In this document: positions 21,711 to 34,439 of the stretch, piece after piece
How the letters are laid out: every line of letters begins with the position of its first letter
How positions within the stretch are numbered: the first letter of the stretch is position 1
From: Sorghum bicolor
Taxonomy: Eukaryota > Streptophyta > Magnoliopsida > Poales > Poaceae
Reading direction: 5' to 3'
DNA length: 64,000 nt
Assembly: GCF_000003195.3 (NCBI RefSeq)
Contig: NC_012873.2
Location: 2,379,894 to 2,443,893 of the forward strand
Notes under the pieces: generated by a model
Told to the model about the DNA's origin: nothing
The model's input: the letters and a program-made list of their open reading frames with translations, nothing else
Databases searched by the model: none
Made by a program: the position numbers and the translations under genes

Positions 21711-24700
21711 CTACAGGAAGTTTCTGATGTCCAATTTCCTGACATCAGGCATCTCCTCATCTTGAAACTCCTCCCTGGCAACAAAGCACAAAATACAGAC
21801 GGACACAAATATGGTAACAGTCAGAATCCAGAGGTTTTTGATACTAGAGATACTCGATCAAGTAGTGAAGTTCAGTTAAGATGCAAACCTCTTGAGTTGA
21901 GTCTCCATTGCTTCAACACATTCCTTCTTAAGTTCACTCAGCTCGCTTTTGGCAATTTCCAATTCAAGCTCTTCCTCGATCTTGGGAAGATCCTCCTTCC
22001 GAATGCCAAGCCTACATCAAGTTTAACAGTGCAGCAGAAAAAACTTTAGAATGCAAGGACAAGAAGCTAAATGCAAACAAAATGGTTTCCTGTAAGAATT
22101 TGTTATGCACAGGCTCGGTTTAGACTTAATCATAGTGAATTGAGATGAAAGATGCATATATCGGCATACTTTTTGTTAATCTTGTCAAACTCTGCCAAGA
22201 GGGTGGCCATGTTCTTCTTGTCGCTCCTCAAAAGTGGTTTCTTAATGTCCTTCTCAATCTTCTCAAGAGCTTCCATCATCAAAGGCTCAATTCCAAGATG
22301 ATCTATAAGACCACTCCTGTATCATAGAACACAATAAGAAACAGCTAACACACAATTTGTGAAAGAATTTTGTAAGATGAACCAAAGTGGCAGTTGCTCC
22401 AAAAGTGTACAGTCTAATAGATACCAAAGTATATGGAAGGTGAAAAGAAAGGTACCAAAAAATGCATTATATCAGCTTTTGTATTATGCCATTTAAATGG
22501 TAAACACAAAAAAAAAAGTGGCATTCAGCATTTTTGGGAAAAAACATGCAACAATGGCAATGGATGTACTTTATTCTGATCTGTTGAAGAGTATTCAAGT
22601 AAGTCCGTGCATCAGGGATGCCCTTGGTGAAGGTCTCAATGGTATATTTAATCCTTTGAGAATCAGAAAGAAGATCTGCCCTGCATTTAGACAAATGTGG
22701 CATCATCAGATGAGCAGACCAATAACAATGGGCTTGAGTGAATATATACACAATATAAAAAGTAAGCAAGGAAAGTAAACGCTTATTCAGGAGAATAGAT
22801 TTATGCTAATTCAATCCACAAATGTGTTTCCAAACTTATCAGACACAGAACAGAACAGTGGTGATATATGCATTAGCAAAAACCCATTAGGCATTAATCA
22901 ATCATGGAATCATAACGTTTTTCTCACAAATACCAGTCATACTCTACAGTGTTTATTTTGAATCATTTTGCATGGATTCTAGCATTACTAATTCTCACTA
23001 TGTCCAGAAAATCATACCAGGAAAACATAAAGATAAAATTGATGGAGTTAATAAGCTAATGACCACGGAATACTAGTAACAGAGTTGACTTACTTTTCCC
23101 TTACAGTCTTCATGACTTGGGCATAACGAGAAACTGCCGCTGGGTCTTCTGGATCAATAGTGATCTTTTCCTTTTTAAGGACACCAAGAGCTGTCTCAAA
23201 CTTTTTCTTTACCTCAAAGAATATGCCCTTCAGGAGATCTTGATAACATCAAAGAATGAAGTTAGGAATGAAAATTAAACTCCAAAAGTTCTGTAACATA
23301 TAAAAAGCAGTATTATGATCTTTGTTTTGTATATATAACTATTAACAAAACATTGTACGGGCCTGTTTGGATCCCAATTGAATTATGGTAATCTGTATTA
23401 TGGATTATAATAATATAGACTGTTTGGCTCCATAGATTATAAACGTGGATTATTGTTATTTGTACAAATGAGCTATAATCTAAAACAAACAGGCTGGAGA
23501 GAGACAAAATACGATTATTATAAACAAGCTGCAGGACCATTCTAATGTAACCTATAATCTGGGGTGTTTGGATCACCTGCAATTTATTTCATCTGATTAC
23601 TAGAATCTAGATGGGATTCATACACCAAGTTAGAATCTACAACGAAAATTCTAAATCATAAAATGGACATCATCTTAATGTCAAAGAACAGATTGAGCAA
23701 TACATCATTAAATGCATAGCTTAGCCATGTCAGAAATTTTCAATAAAAAATGAACTAAACACCACAGTTATGTAGTTTGATGTTTCAGTTTCCTGTGCCC
23801 AGACTTCAGAGACAACAGAAATTCTGAGCTATGTAAATACAGTTGTGATACTGGAACTCTTCATGATAAACTATCATACCACCTGGTCACATAAAACAAC
23901 ACGAGTTCAAGATGGAAGATTTATGATTTTTAACTTTTTCCAGGACTGACAATTACACATGCAAAACGAAGTTACTGTTCAAGCACATATACATAACTGT
24001 AATAGATCCATGACAAAGCAGGTTTTAAACTAATAGGATACCCAAAAATAAAAGTATGGGAAGCTTACCATCACCACTGACAGGAGGACGGTCAGCTGGA
24101 GCTGCAAAGGAGCGAACTTGAGTGGCACCTCCATTTCCAAAAGCTGCTTGAACCGAATATAGCTGCAGAAGCATTAACAAATGAACTGTGTAAGTAAACA
24201 CAGGAGCCAGTATACAAGGTCAAGCGCCCAATAAAAGAACATATGCTGACACTAAATGACCCAAAACTGAAAATTAGCGATGGGTACATTCTCAAGAAAT
24301 GAAGTTCTTTAGTCTCGTATTCATTTCATAATACACAACAATAATCAACTGTGTGCATTGGGAAAAGACGTCCATTGGTACTACTAACCATGGCGTCCAA
24401 TATGCGAAAATGTCTAATTGAAAATTTGCATTCTGGGTTGAAAAGATCTGGAGATGTTGTAAACAAGAGAGTGCATCGTTTCCACGTCCTGCCCCCCTAC
24501 AATTCCCAATCTAGCGAACCAACTAAAGATTCTCATTTCCTAATGGAGAAATTCCTTCCACACTCCGACCGCCGCTCAGTCAATGCTGACAAACTATGAC
24601 TCCGGAGAAAAATGCATCAGACTCGAACATCCACCACCATCTGCGACCGATGTCTCCACAAAACTCCACAGAGAGAACCACAGACCCCATGCAAACCACG

Positions 24701-24846
24701 AGCGCGCGCGCGCCGAGGCAGACGGCACCGGATCAGATCTAGCAAGAGACTAGGGTTCCCCAGGGCGCGACGCAGAGGGAGGCCAAGGGGCGAGCGAGCG
24801 AACGAACCTGACGGGAGCGCGAGACGAGGCGAGCGGCCAGCGCCAT
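21711..24846 (-). CDS. MGP1: Mitochondrial ATP synthase 24-kDa subunit (FAd/MGP1), 240 aa
   Basis: Seven exons: 21711-21774, 21889-22011, 22170-22316, 22570-22680, 23094-23238, 24069-24162, 24808-24846. They total 723 nt in a continuous frame. The N-terminus MALAARLVSRSRQ is an arginine-rich mitochondrial presequence. Family-typical segments follow in order: GIFFEVKKKFETAL, KITIDPEDPAA, GIPDARTYL, ALEKIEKDIKKPLLRSDKK, LGIRKEDLP, and the C-terminus EEFQDEEMPDVRKLDIRNFL. These match the Arabidopsis male-gametophyte-defective 1 protein, a plant-specific F1Fo-ATP synthase subunit, which has the same length. It should act in the inner mitochondrial membrane complex. It is transcribed away from the TrpD-like gene, sharing a 429-bp intergenic region. 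The fifth intron, between the second and third coding exons, carries MITE-like sequence. Confidence 0.92.
23359..23577. mobile_element. MITE-like insertion in an ATP synthase intron
   Basis: GGGCCTGTTTGGATCC at 23359 is echoed by AAACAAACAGGCT near 23484 and by GTGTTTGGATCA near 23567, with internal inverted repeats of a TAATC/GATTA type. Boundaries are uncertain, and it may be two partial elements. Confidence 0.45.
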
Positions 24847-25275
24847 GGCTGATGCGGCGATGGGGGGCGGCGCTAGGGCTGAGGCCTCCTCCGCTTCTCT
24901 CCGATCTCCGCGAGAGCGAACGCGACCGAGAGAGAGAGAGAGAGAGATGGGGGATGGGAGGAGAGGAGAAATGGGGGCGGCGCAGGAGCTCCGCTTTGTG
25001 CCTGCTTCTCCGCTGCTCTCCGCCGTCCGTTCCGCCACGACCCTCCGGACCCTTGCACGGATCTCAAATCACGAGTCGATCCCGCAGTCCCCCGCCCCGG
25101 GTGCGCTGGACCTCTCTGGGGCCCATCTCTCCTCTCGGTGCGCGGTGGGCCCGTCTCGGCCCGGTCCAGCCCGCCTCGGTTCTTCCTCCCCGTCCCGTCG
25201 CTTGGCTGCTGCAGAAGTCGCCGTCTCCCCACCGTCTCTTGCTCCCTCCGCGGCTTTGACGTCGCCTCGCTCGCA
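24847..25275. promoter_or_regulatory. Shared divergent promoter region
   Basis: These 429 bp separate the start codons of the ATP synthase subunit (-) and the TrpD-like protein (+). The region is CpG-rich, has a (GA)n tract near 24928-24948, and shows no clear TATA box on either side. This fits broadly expressed genes transcribed from a bidirectional promoter. Confidence 0.55.
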
Positions 25276-28200
25276 ATGAACTCCCTCCTGAGGCCGCCGC
25301 TGCCGGGGCTGACGCCGATCCTGAGCGCGAGGCGCAGGGTCTCGCCGCCGCAAGCAGCGCCGGTGCGGGTCGGCTCGGCGGAGCTGGCCGGCGGCGGCGG
25401 GCGCAGATGCCGGCGAGGGCTGGCAGTGGTGGCGTCGGCGGCTCCGTCGTGGATGGAGGAGGCTGGGGTGGACGTGCTGGAGGAGGGCGGGCGTTGGAAC
25501 CCGTCGGTGTCGGACTCGTACCGCCCGACGGGGCTGCCGCGGCCCAACGCCACGGTGCTGGAGGCGCAGGCGCGGGTGTGCACGGGCCCCGCACAGACGC
25601 GCCCGCTCGGGGAGGAGCAAGCCATGCGCGTCCTCGACACTATCCTCCGCTCCGGTGAGTACAGTCAGCTCGCCACCTTGGATAACTCTGGATAAATGGC
25701 AGCGCCGGCTGCTTCGAAACGAGCTGATTTTGCTAATAAAGTGCCGCTGCTTGATTTTGGCGCTAGTCCAGTAAATCACCGATGTCCATGATTAGAATTT
25801 GGAAGCTCGATGCAAGCTTGTTTGTGCGTCATCATAAACAGGGATTCTGTTACTGGTTGGTTGACATGCATGCAGACAAATAGTGCCGCTGTCAGTTTCT
25901 TTGTTTTTTCCCCCTTGCCTTCCATTTCCCTGAGAAGCTGAGCAACTCCAAGAGACTCTCTAGATCCTTGCTAAATACTAGGAATAGAGATTTTGGTGAA
26001 AAGTTATCCTCCAACAATTTGTCTAAATGATTATGTAAATATGACCATCTTCTATTCCGGATTTTTCGCTAGCCAAAAATAGAAGACAAGAATAACTCTC
26101 TAGAGTGCGCACAAGAGATAGAAAAGCTGTTGGAGAGTAAAGAATTATAGAAAGCAATTTTTATGATAATGGTTCTCTAAATGATGATTTAGAGAGTGAG
26201 ATTTGCAAAATCTCTTGGAGATGCTCTTACACCGCATTTTCCTTGCAACTCTGTGCAGCGATGGGAGAACTCAAAGAGGAGCCAGTCTCTAGTGCACAGT
26301 TAGGTGCATTTTTTGCAGGCATGACAATCAGAGCTAACTCATTTCCAGAGGCCACACAGTGGAGCGAGGGAGAGCGACGTGCCATGAGCATATTTTGGCC
26401 ACGCCTTGTACAAGTTCTTCCTCCTGAGGTGAAGTTTATAGCAGATCCTGAAGGGACGATCATGGGTGCAAATGGTTTAACAGGGCCTCGGTATGTTGGC
26501 CAAGGAACTGGGGAGATGAGACTCGTTGGTGCTCTGAGGGAAGTGCTTGCTGGTGGCCATTTAGGTTATGAGGAGGTTCAATGTGTACTAAAGGATATTC
26601 TACCAATTGGATCAAGTTCAGATTTGACGGAGGTTAGTGAAGCACTGCTAGCGGCATTTTTGATTGGACAGCGGATGAATAGAGAAACTGATCGTGAGCT
26701 CAAAGCGTATTGCCTAGCCTTTGATGATGAACTAGGTAACTCCAGAAAAACCTAGGTAACACCAAGTGGGTTCTTAGACTGAATAGACAAATAAATGGTG
26801 TCATTTATTGTCACTTTTTATCAGGTCCTCCTCCGGTTGCTGACATCAAGTCCTTGACACACTATGGTGAACCATATGATGGAAATACACGATTTTTTAG
26901 GAATACTCTATTTGTTGCAGCGGTTCGATCCTGCTATGGTGAATCGTGCCTCCTCCATGGTGTTGAATGGATGCCACCCAAGGTCAGTTATCTACTAAAC
27001 ATATCCAACAGCAATAGTCATATGCAAGTACCTTCAGTAATATTTATCTTGTGGTTCTGTTGTGTATATATCTGTCAGTTGTTGTTTGAGAAGCATTTGT
27101 ATTGTTAATGATCAAGGTTTTCAGGGTGGAATAACAGAAGGACAAATGCTTAAATTCATGGGCGCAAACATACACTTATCTCCAACACAAGCCAAGATAC
27201 TGTTGGAGGTGTGGTAGCAGCTCTGCCTATTCTTGCTGCAACCAAGTATATTTGTTTCTTTTTACTGCTAACTGATCCGATTATACAACTCTTTGGTTGC
27301 TTTCAGGATGAGACTACTGGTTTTGCATATTTGAATCTTCAAGAAGCTTGTCCCCCATTGTAAGTTTGTCATTTCTTTTGCAACTTTATACTCCGGTTAC
27401 CAAAGTCATTTCTTCATATTCCTGCAGGGATGGAATCATGAACTTTTCTTATTAAAACTGCAAGAACATGTACATTTTTCAACTTAAGTTACCATTATTT
27501 ATTTGGATGCATGCTATATGATTAAGAATTTACTCAGTAAAGAAGTCATATTTTACGACGCAGTTTTTAACCTGTTATTCTTGCAGATATTCGATTATTG
27601 GGCTCAGGGAGCATATTAAGAAACGGCCACCATTGGCTACCTCTGAGAAAGTTCAACAATTTGTGAGGGTGAGTTACTCTTTCTCAACCAATCGTGATCT
27701 TTTATCGCAAGAATAGGTAAATTGATAGCATTTAAGTGATTGAATTTCTTTAATGTTTGGAATAGTATATTTATTTTGTATCTCAGTTGTGCCTATGGAT
27801 ACCTTAAAAAATTGAAAGCTTTACCTTGAAAGATTTTTCAAAGTCTCCTGATCTTTGATCAACTAATAAGGTAAAGATAAAGACTTAGTAAATCTACTGT
27901 GACACTTTCTTAATAAATTGTTGAGTGGTTTACTAGCTTTGGCTTTCGTCTTTCAAAGTATTTCTGCACTAGGATTTTTTAGGCAAAAGTTTCTCATGAG
28001 AATTTAAAGTTTTATAAGGACTGCCAAGATAATTGGAGTTGTTTCTTATGATGATACAATTTGGTGTCATTGAAGTTGAAGATCTTTATCGCCTACGACT
28101 TAAAAGGAGTGCTTGTTCATTGTTTATGAATTGAATGAGTAATGTTATATTGGTGGTTGACCTTTTTACGTGTACTCTGTTGCAAAAACTGCAAAATGCG

Positions 28201-29720
28201 ACTTGGTCATGTGTTGGTTCATGATTCACTCAAATCTATCAGTTCATTCTTAAAAAGGATTATTGGTCTTATTTGTGCTGCCACCTGCCAGGCACGGGGG
28301 AGAGAATCAATGATTGCAGGATTTTATCATGAAGGCTATGAAGATCCCTTGCTTATGCTGATGAGAAGAAGAACTGTTCATGCTGGACTAGTTGTAAAGG
28401 TAAGGTCAATGGTACTGTTTTGTTGCGTTATTTAAGAATTCATTAATTAATGTGTCCTCGAATAAAGTGAAAATCATTCTGTGTTTCAATTCTGCTGGAT
28501 AGGAAGTTCTGGTTTTTCAGTTAAAATGTCATTTCACTTCCCTTTGCCTTTATGTCGTGATACAAATGCGATCGATAAAAACTATTATGTGCTCAGCTTT
28601 ATGGACTCTTGCCCCGCTGAGAGCATAAGACAATTGTATGTTGCAAGTGCAGGGTGAAGAAGGTGCGCTTTCAATGACAACCAAGGAAAGATCAGCTCAT
28701 GCATCAAAAGGACTTCCTGTTAACCACTGTTCAGGGTTTCGGACACCAAACAACATAGATTCCTCTGAGACTGATGGTACAAAAATGAATACATGTCACT
28801 CCTTTTACTAGTTATATGTGGCCCTAATATTAGTAGTAATCAGCTGAACAGCCAGTTAGGGCCATTAAGGCCCATTTGATGAAGGAAGGGTCAGCACTGC
28901 ACCTCTCTAGTGCTGTCACATGAATACTACCACATGTTAGTGTTCGCTCTAAGACAGGGTGGGTTCGTTAGATCAAACCAGATTGAGTGTTATCACTTTT
29001 CATAATTCTAGAGAATCCCCACTCTTTTGGTGCAGCTGCCATTCGGTATGGTTGCGCTGCTTGGGTTCTGGGTCATCTAAAGTATGTACATGACAATAGG
29101 GCAGCATCTGCTCTTTTCTGGTATGGATTGCCACTCATATGGCAAGGGATTGGGCTACTGCTACCTAAGTTAGGAATATGTCAATTGGGCTGCTCATTCA
29201 TATAAACAGGATTTGTCCTGTGCTTAAGTTAGGAATATGTCAATTGTTATGTGATGATTTCAGGCTTATGGGCTTATCTCTTTTATCTTTCAGGTATTTC
29301 TAGAGAAAGCTTCAGGGTCATTGTGAATGCCCAGGAACTTGGTTTTGAATCCACCGAAACTCCAAGAACTGATAGATCAGTAAGCCTTTTCTCCCTGGCT
29401 CCTGGCATATACATTAATGTTCGCTAGTGATCATGTATGACCCATAATTTGCCAGCGTGGGATATAGTACACTTACTTTATTTCCTAATCTGAATCAGAT
29501 TCTAAAGAACTTGGAGCTCGGTCTGGCAGCACTAGGCGGCGAGAAAGGAGCAGCCTATGACCGAATAGTTCTTAATGCAGCTATGGCTGACCACTTGCTA
29601 GGCTGCAGCGGAGCCGAGGATATCAACACTGCACTTGACCGGGCGAGAGAAGCCATTGATAGCGGTGAAGCTCTGAGAAGGCTCATGAGTTACATAAAAA
29701 TCTCGCACACAGTGTCCTAG
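25276..29720 (+). CDS. TrpD-like (anthranilate phosphoribosyltransferase-family) plastid protein, 590 aa
   Basis: Ten exons: 25276-25654, 26259-26735, 26825-26982, 27125-27208, 27307-27359, 27587-27668, 28292-28399, 28653-28776, 29294-29379, 29499-29720. They total 1,773 nt in frame. The first 50 or so residues are rich in Arg, Ala, Pro and Ser with almost no acidic residues, a likely chloroplast transit peptide. Two helical segments resembling the glycosyltransferase-3 N-terminal domain follow, at about residues 111-165 and 214-284 (LREVLAGGHLGYEEVQ...LLAAFLIGQRM). The catalytic-domain region has YGEPYDGN where true TrpD enzymes have GTGGD. The protein therefore resembles the TrpD2/YbiB branch more than a tryptophan-pathway enzyme, although plant homologues are usually labelled anthranilate phosphoribosyltransferase. 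Enzyme activity is not established. The first intron contains a MITE. Confidence 0.85.
25940..26226. mobile_element. MITE with GAGCA(A/T)CTCCAAGAGA ends
   Basis: The ends GAGCAACTCCAAGAGA and TCTCTTGGAGATGCTC form a 16-bp inverted repeat with one mismatch. The interior also has subterminal complementarity (CTCTCTAGA/CTCTCTAAA words). It lies in intron 1 of the TrpD-like gene. I see no clean target duplication. Its outermost bases match the larger element at 49527. Confidence 0.75.
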
Positions 29721-30260
29721 TGTTGATCCGTGACCAAGTACTGATTGTACAATTTTGGCTTGAGTCACGGCCGGATACCTTCTTCCCCGAATCTGATTGC
29801 CTTCAGCCCTTCCCCACTCAATGTTACTACAAGCTAGCATGAAATATTCCTTCACCATCAAGGGCCTGTCAGAAAAAGAAAGAAAAAGAACAGGTGAAAT
29901 GAAACAGTGCCTTGTTGAAAATGGTAGTGACACGGAATGCTTTGTTAAGATTTTTGTTTTACCATGAGAAAAGTTGATGTTGTGTAACACGTGCAGATTG
30001 TCCTCCTGAGATGTATACGAATCAGATAATAGTGGCATTGTGAATACTCTACATAACCTCATCAAGGCTGAAACCATATCAGATTTTGTTTATAACAATC
30101 TATATGTACCCTTCTTTCTGTAGTGGATCACCATCCTGTGTTCCGTTGTGATATCACACTGATTCGGTGATTCCAACATCACGTTTCAGAGGTCGTGTTG
30201 CTGTCAGTCAGCCTGAAAAAAATATAGTTAGTTTCAGTTGAAGTCCATGTTTACCTCTTC
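29721..30260. other. 3' flank of the TrpD-like gene
   Basis: The stretch probably contains the 3' untranslated region. No further gene, repeat or RNA was recognised. Confidence 0.4.
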
Positions 30261-30492
30261 GGCCCTGTTTAGTTCCATTTTTTTTTAAAAAAATAGACAT
30301 TGTAATACTTTTGTTTGTATTTGATAAATATTGTCCAATCATGAACTAACTAGGCTCAAAAGATTCTTCTTGTAAATTACAGGTGAACTGTGTAATTAAT
30401 TTTTATTTTCGTCTATATTTAATGCTTCATGGATTTAATGTGACAAAAAATTTAGAAAATTTTGTAAAAATTTCTGGGAGCTAAACAAGGCC
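30261..30492. mobile_element. Tourist-like MITE, GGCCTTGTTTAGTT family, copy 4
   Basis: The ends GGCCCTGTTTAGTTCC and AGCTAAACAAGGCC flank an interior matching copy 3 in the same orientation (TTGTCCAATCATGAACTAAC, TTTCGTCTATATTTAATGC). No TAA duplication remains. Confidence 0.82.
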
Positions 30493-33280
30493 GTTGTCAA
30501 AGAAAGAAGTCTCCTACAACTAAAAAGAACAAAGTGTGGACAATTTTTGGTGCAACATCTGGTTTGGGTCGTCCGTCTGCCACCTGCGATCCCGCGAGAC
30601 CCTCGTGTGAAGGCTCCCCTGGCAAGAAAGGAAACTCCCTTGCGTGAAGGCTCCCAAGCGGCAAGAAAAGAAACTACGCTCCCAATCAGCTCCTGTATCG
30701 CGCACGCTCGAAATCACTCCCCATCGCACGCGGTCTCCACTAGCGCCTAGCCACCGCCGGTAGCTCCTCGCAACCCAGGCTCTAGGCCTTCACCGTAGCA
30801 TCCTGTGATCCGTGTTCTGGGCTTCCGTCAGAGCCGAGGCCTCTGCCGATGCCCCCCATCCCGTGCTCCGGGCCTTTGCCATGGCTGCAACCGGCGTGCA
30901 GGGATTCTGCTGCAGCCGTCATCCCATGGCCTGCCCTCCAGACCTCCATTGCCACTATCTTCGCCACCGCTTGGCCGGCGCTCAGGGCCTCCACTGCTAC
31001 TGATGTCAGCGCACGGGTTCGCCGCCCTACTGCTCGATCTCGCGGAGCAACGAGGGCGCAAGATCCAGTGGCCATGGCCGGTTCTGTGGAGGAGGGCGCG
31101 AGATCCAGCGGCCTTGGCCAGATCCGTCAAGGAGGGCGTGTGTTCCGACGACCACGACCAGATGTGACGAGGAGGATGGACGAAAACACTTTATCTCCCG
31201 TTCGCAAGTTGTGGCCAAGGGCGACAACGGTGGTGGCGCTGGTGGATGAGATGTTTGAGGTCATCTAATCCCGTGGTGCCGACGTCCATGTGGTTTGTAC
31301 CTTTGCTGGTGAGTCCTTTGCACTGCTGCGATCTCTTAGTTGGGTAGTGCATTGGGGATGTTCGTGACTATTTTGAGAAAGTTCTGCTGAGGTTGCGTAG
31401 ATTACTCCACAGGGAACCATGCCCTTTTTGCTTATTGTGCAATCTGATAAGGAAATGTTTCTTAAGGACTGACCAAATCTGCTGGTAATTATGTCTTCAA
31501 GTTTCGTCTTATTCTTGGTTATATACTCTGGTGATTGCTTCTTTGCAAGAACACAGGCAAATAGTATGGCCTATGCAGGGACACAACTCTTTTCTTTGGT
31601 GTTAGAAGTGACAGAACATGTGTCTTTAGCCACCATCTTTTTGTTGAAATTATGTTCAAACTGAAAGATCCATGTGTAGGTAAGTGCTTTGTGTCATTTA
31701 CATATTCCAGATCACGAGGGGCACTTTCCACTTGATGTCTTTAGTTTGAGATAATTCAGATTCTCATCAAGGAGTGCAATAAGACTGAAGGTCACCTCCA
31801 ACAGGTAAGCAGTTTGGTTTTTTATTCACCCAACAACTTAGTATATGTACTATGAGTCGTTTGATTTTTCCGTGCAAAATATGTGATCAGCAGCCTTTCC
31901 TGAGTCCAAAAGAAGTGAGAGGAGGATAGTGGAAAAGAACAAATTTACGGTGAGCTATTCCTAATGACATGCAAATAGCTTCTCAGATTTTTATATGTTT
32001 GATTTTTATATTATTGTCCATCTCTTATTATAGCTTCTCAAATTTATGTTTTCTTTTTATATTATTGTGTCACTCTTGTACCTCTAATGACATGCAAATA
32101 GCTTCTCAGATTTGTTATTTACCTCAACTACTTTAGGATGAGGATGCTGGTAATTCAAGATTCTGTGGTGATCCGGTTGGCTCAGCTTTAAATAATAAAA
32201 ATTCCAGTGGCGAAGAAGAAAGGGACAATGATTTCAAATGCAGCTTTAAGACCAAACAACAGGTTTGTTTCCAGATTTTCGTAACTCTTGCTATTAATTG
32301 TGAAATCTCTACAACTATTCCAAATGAATCCAATGTAACTATTCCACCAATGCAACCATACAATTTGATGTTGAGATGCTTTCATGGATAACTACTGATG
32401 CAAGAAGTAATGACCTACTCTTTGGTAGGTGCTAAGCAATTGATAATAACCTACTTTTTCTCGAGCATTGCATGTCCCTAGAAAATTTGCCCTTAAGGGC
32501 AAAAATAACATTCCATGTGCTTGTGTCTCATCAAGTGTTTCTTCCTTGTAGATGGTTAGACTTCATTGGCCTCACCTATTTAAAGAAAGTCTCAGTGATG
32601 CCCTCTCAAATCTGCATGTATGTAATATATGTCCTTTGGTGCGTGCAAATAAAAAAGTGATGGAAATAAAAAGAGAAAAGCTGAATGAGCATGTTCTAGA
32701 TGTAAATTGCTACATTTCAAGAAACAATTTTGCCCTTGCATGGGTTTCTCTTGAATTTACCGGACTATTTTTATTTTGAATAAGTCAAATGCTATTAATA
32801 GATTTAGTTATAGAGATTGATCATGATCTTGGTAAAAGATCCTAACTTATAGATTGGACTTACTTTACCATATATGTTTATGAAAATGCAACTTAGATTA
32901 CCTCATCTATTGCATTAGTTCGAAGGTGGATCCAAAAGTTTTGCAATTCACAAAGGTCCTATCCCCCTGCAATCTAAACAACTTAGATATTGATGGTGGA
33001 CAATAATTGACTTCTAAGGAGGTGCTTAGTAAAGTGAACTACAAGTTATTCTTGTAAGACATTTGTCCATAAAAGTATTTCGGTTACCTACACATGTACT
33101 CAAATCAAAACCATGGTGCACATAAGTTATTTCTTTCATATATGTATTAGCTAAAAAATATATAGGATCCGTGTGAATTTTAAAACCTGTAGCAACGTAT
33201 AGGCTGAACATTATATTGGACCCAGAATGAATAATATTGTTATTTTATTATGCGATTTGTATGTTTTTAGTATAAAAGTT
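30493..33280. other. Probable Helitron body; no intact gene
   Basis: A GC-rich part (30560-31270) has open frames on both strands but repetitive Arg/Pro/Ala-rich composition with no recognisable domain. The remainder is AT-rich, with intron-like stretches and several GT/AG-bounded fragments. The 3' end of this block is a Helitron terminus at 33317. The 5' TC terminus was not found, so I cannot say how much of the block belongs to it. Confidence 0.4.
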
Positions 33281-33284
33281 TAGT

Positions 33285-33317
33285 TATCCCGTAGCAACGC
33301 ACGGGCACGCTACCTAG
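33285..33317 (+). mobile_element. Helitron 3' terminus (hairpin plus CTAG)
   Basis: CCCGTAGCAACGCACGGG (33288-33305) forms a stem-loop pairing CCCGT with ACGGG. It is followed eight bases later by CTAG (33314-33317) and then a T. A GC-rich hairpin just before CTRR, inserted before T, is the defining 3' end of plant Helitrons. Confidence 0.75.
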
Positions 33318-34439
33318 TAAAAGAAAAAAAAAAGAAAGAGAGTTTCCCTCTTATAGTCTAGGACGAAGATGCAAAGATGCAGACAGCCGTTACAACGACC
33401 ATTCGCGTGCCTCTGCAATGTGCAGTGCCTCGCCTCCATCACCGACCATTCGTTGCCCGGTTGCCGCCGCCAAGCTCGAGAGGTGAGAGGGGACGGTAGG
33501 GCGACGGCTGTGCTGGCGGATGGCAGCGGCGCGCGGGATGACGCCTTCGCATGTACCGCGGCACGCCCACCACCTGCTCGACGCTCGTCCTAGCACGCGC
33601 ACGGGGACGTCGCAGAGTGCGCGGCAGGGTGGTTCCAGCCGCAACGCGGTGCTGTGCTGATTCCTCACCAGATGCGGCTGCGTGGCAGAGAGCAGCTATC
33701 CCACATGCGGTCTTCATATCAGGTCAGGTTATCTCGCCGCTCGCCCTAAATTTTGTCCACCGACATTTGGGCCTCGGTCCAATGGCATGGGTCAATGCTG
33801 CTTGTTCTGTTCCTGACGAGTCCGGACACATGCTTTAGTATTTTTTTCTCTCCACATTTCGGCCGGTTTATATATACTGCTAAATGTAAGACTCAACAGT
33901 AACGGATTATAGTTACTGCTGCTAAATGTAAAACTCAATAGTCATTACTTGCTTGCTTAGTTCTAGCTTCCGCTTTCCATCGTCATGATCTGATTGGGAT
34001 TACATTATGACATTTTACTTTCGAAGATGATCTGATTGGAATTGCATTATCACATTTTACTTTTGAAGAGGGACTGACCAGACCAAGAGCATGATGCAGA
34101 GTGACAGAACATGGGTTTTCACCTCTGTTGAGTAAAGTGAAGAATATGCTGCATCATGACCACAAATTGCTTGTGCATATCAACAAAGAATACAAGCAAT
34201 TGACCAAGTCCATGTCCTCGATTCTACCTTACACACTAGACATATTTACAAACATCTTCAACATACTCTCGAGGGGGGGGGGGGGGGGGGACAAACGTCT
34301 GCAACATCACAGAATTCCAATGGGATGGTTGCAAAGAGGACCTTCTCCTAGCCCATCGCAAACATTCTACCACCTAAATAAATGGCTCACAAGACTACAA
34401 ACAATACAATAATGTACATGTTGTAAGGCGAGTGAAGTT
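33318..34439. other. Intergenic DNA with GC-rich patch and homopolymer
   Basis: A GC-rich patch at 33370-33820 has overlapping open frames in both directions with no recognisable protein. A run of 18 G lies at 34273-34290, just downstream of the large minus-strand gene. No other feature is supported. Confidence 0.4.

Noticed and set aside
24612..25640. Several long overlapping frames on both strands at the divergent promoter
   Set aside because: GC-rich shadows of the first exons and untranslated regions; splice-supported frames of the two real genes explain the region.
30805..31268. Plus-strand frames of about 120-140 codons
   Set aside because: Arg/Pro/Ala-rich composition with internal near-repeats and competing frames on minus; no recognisable domain.
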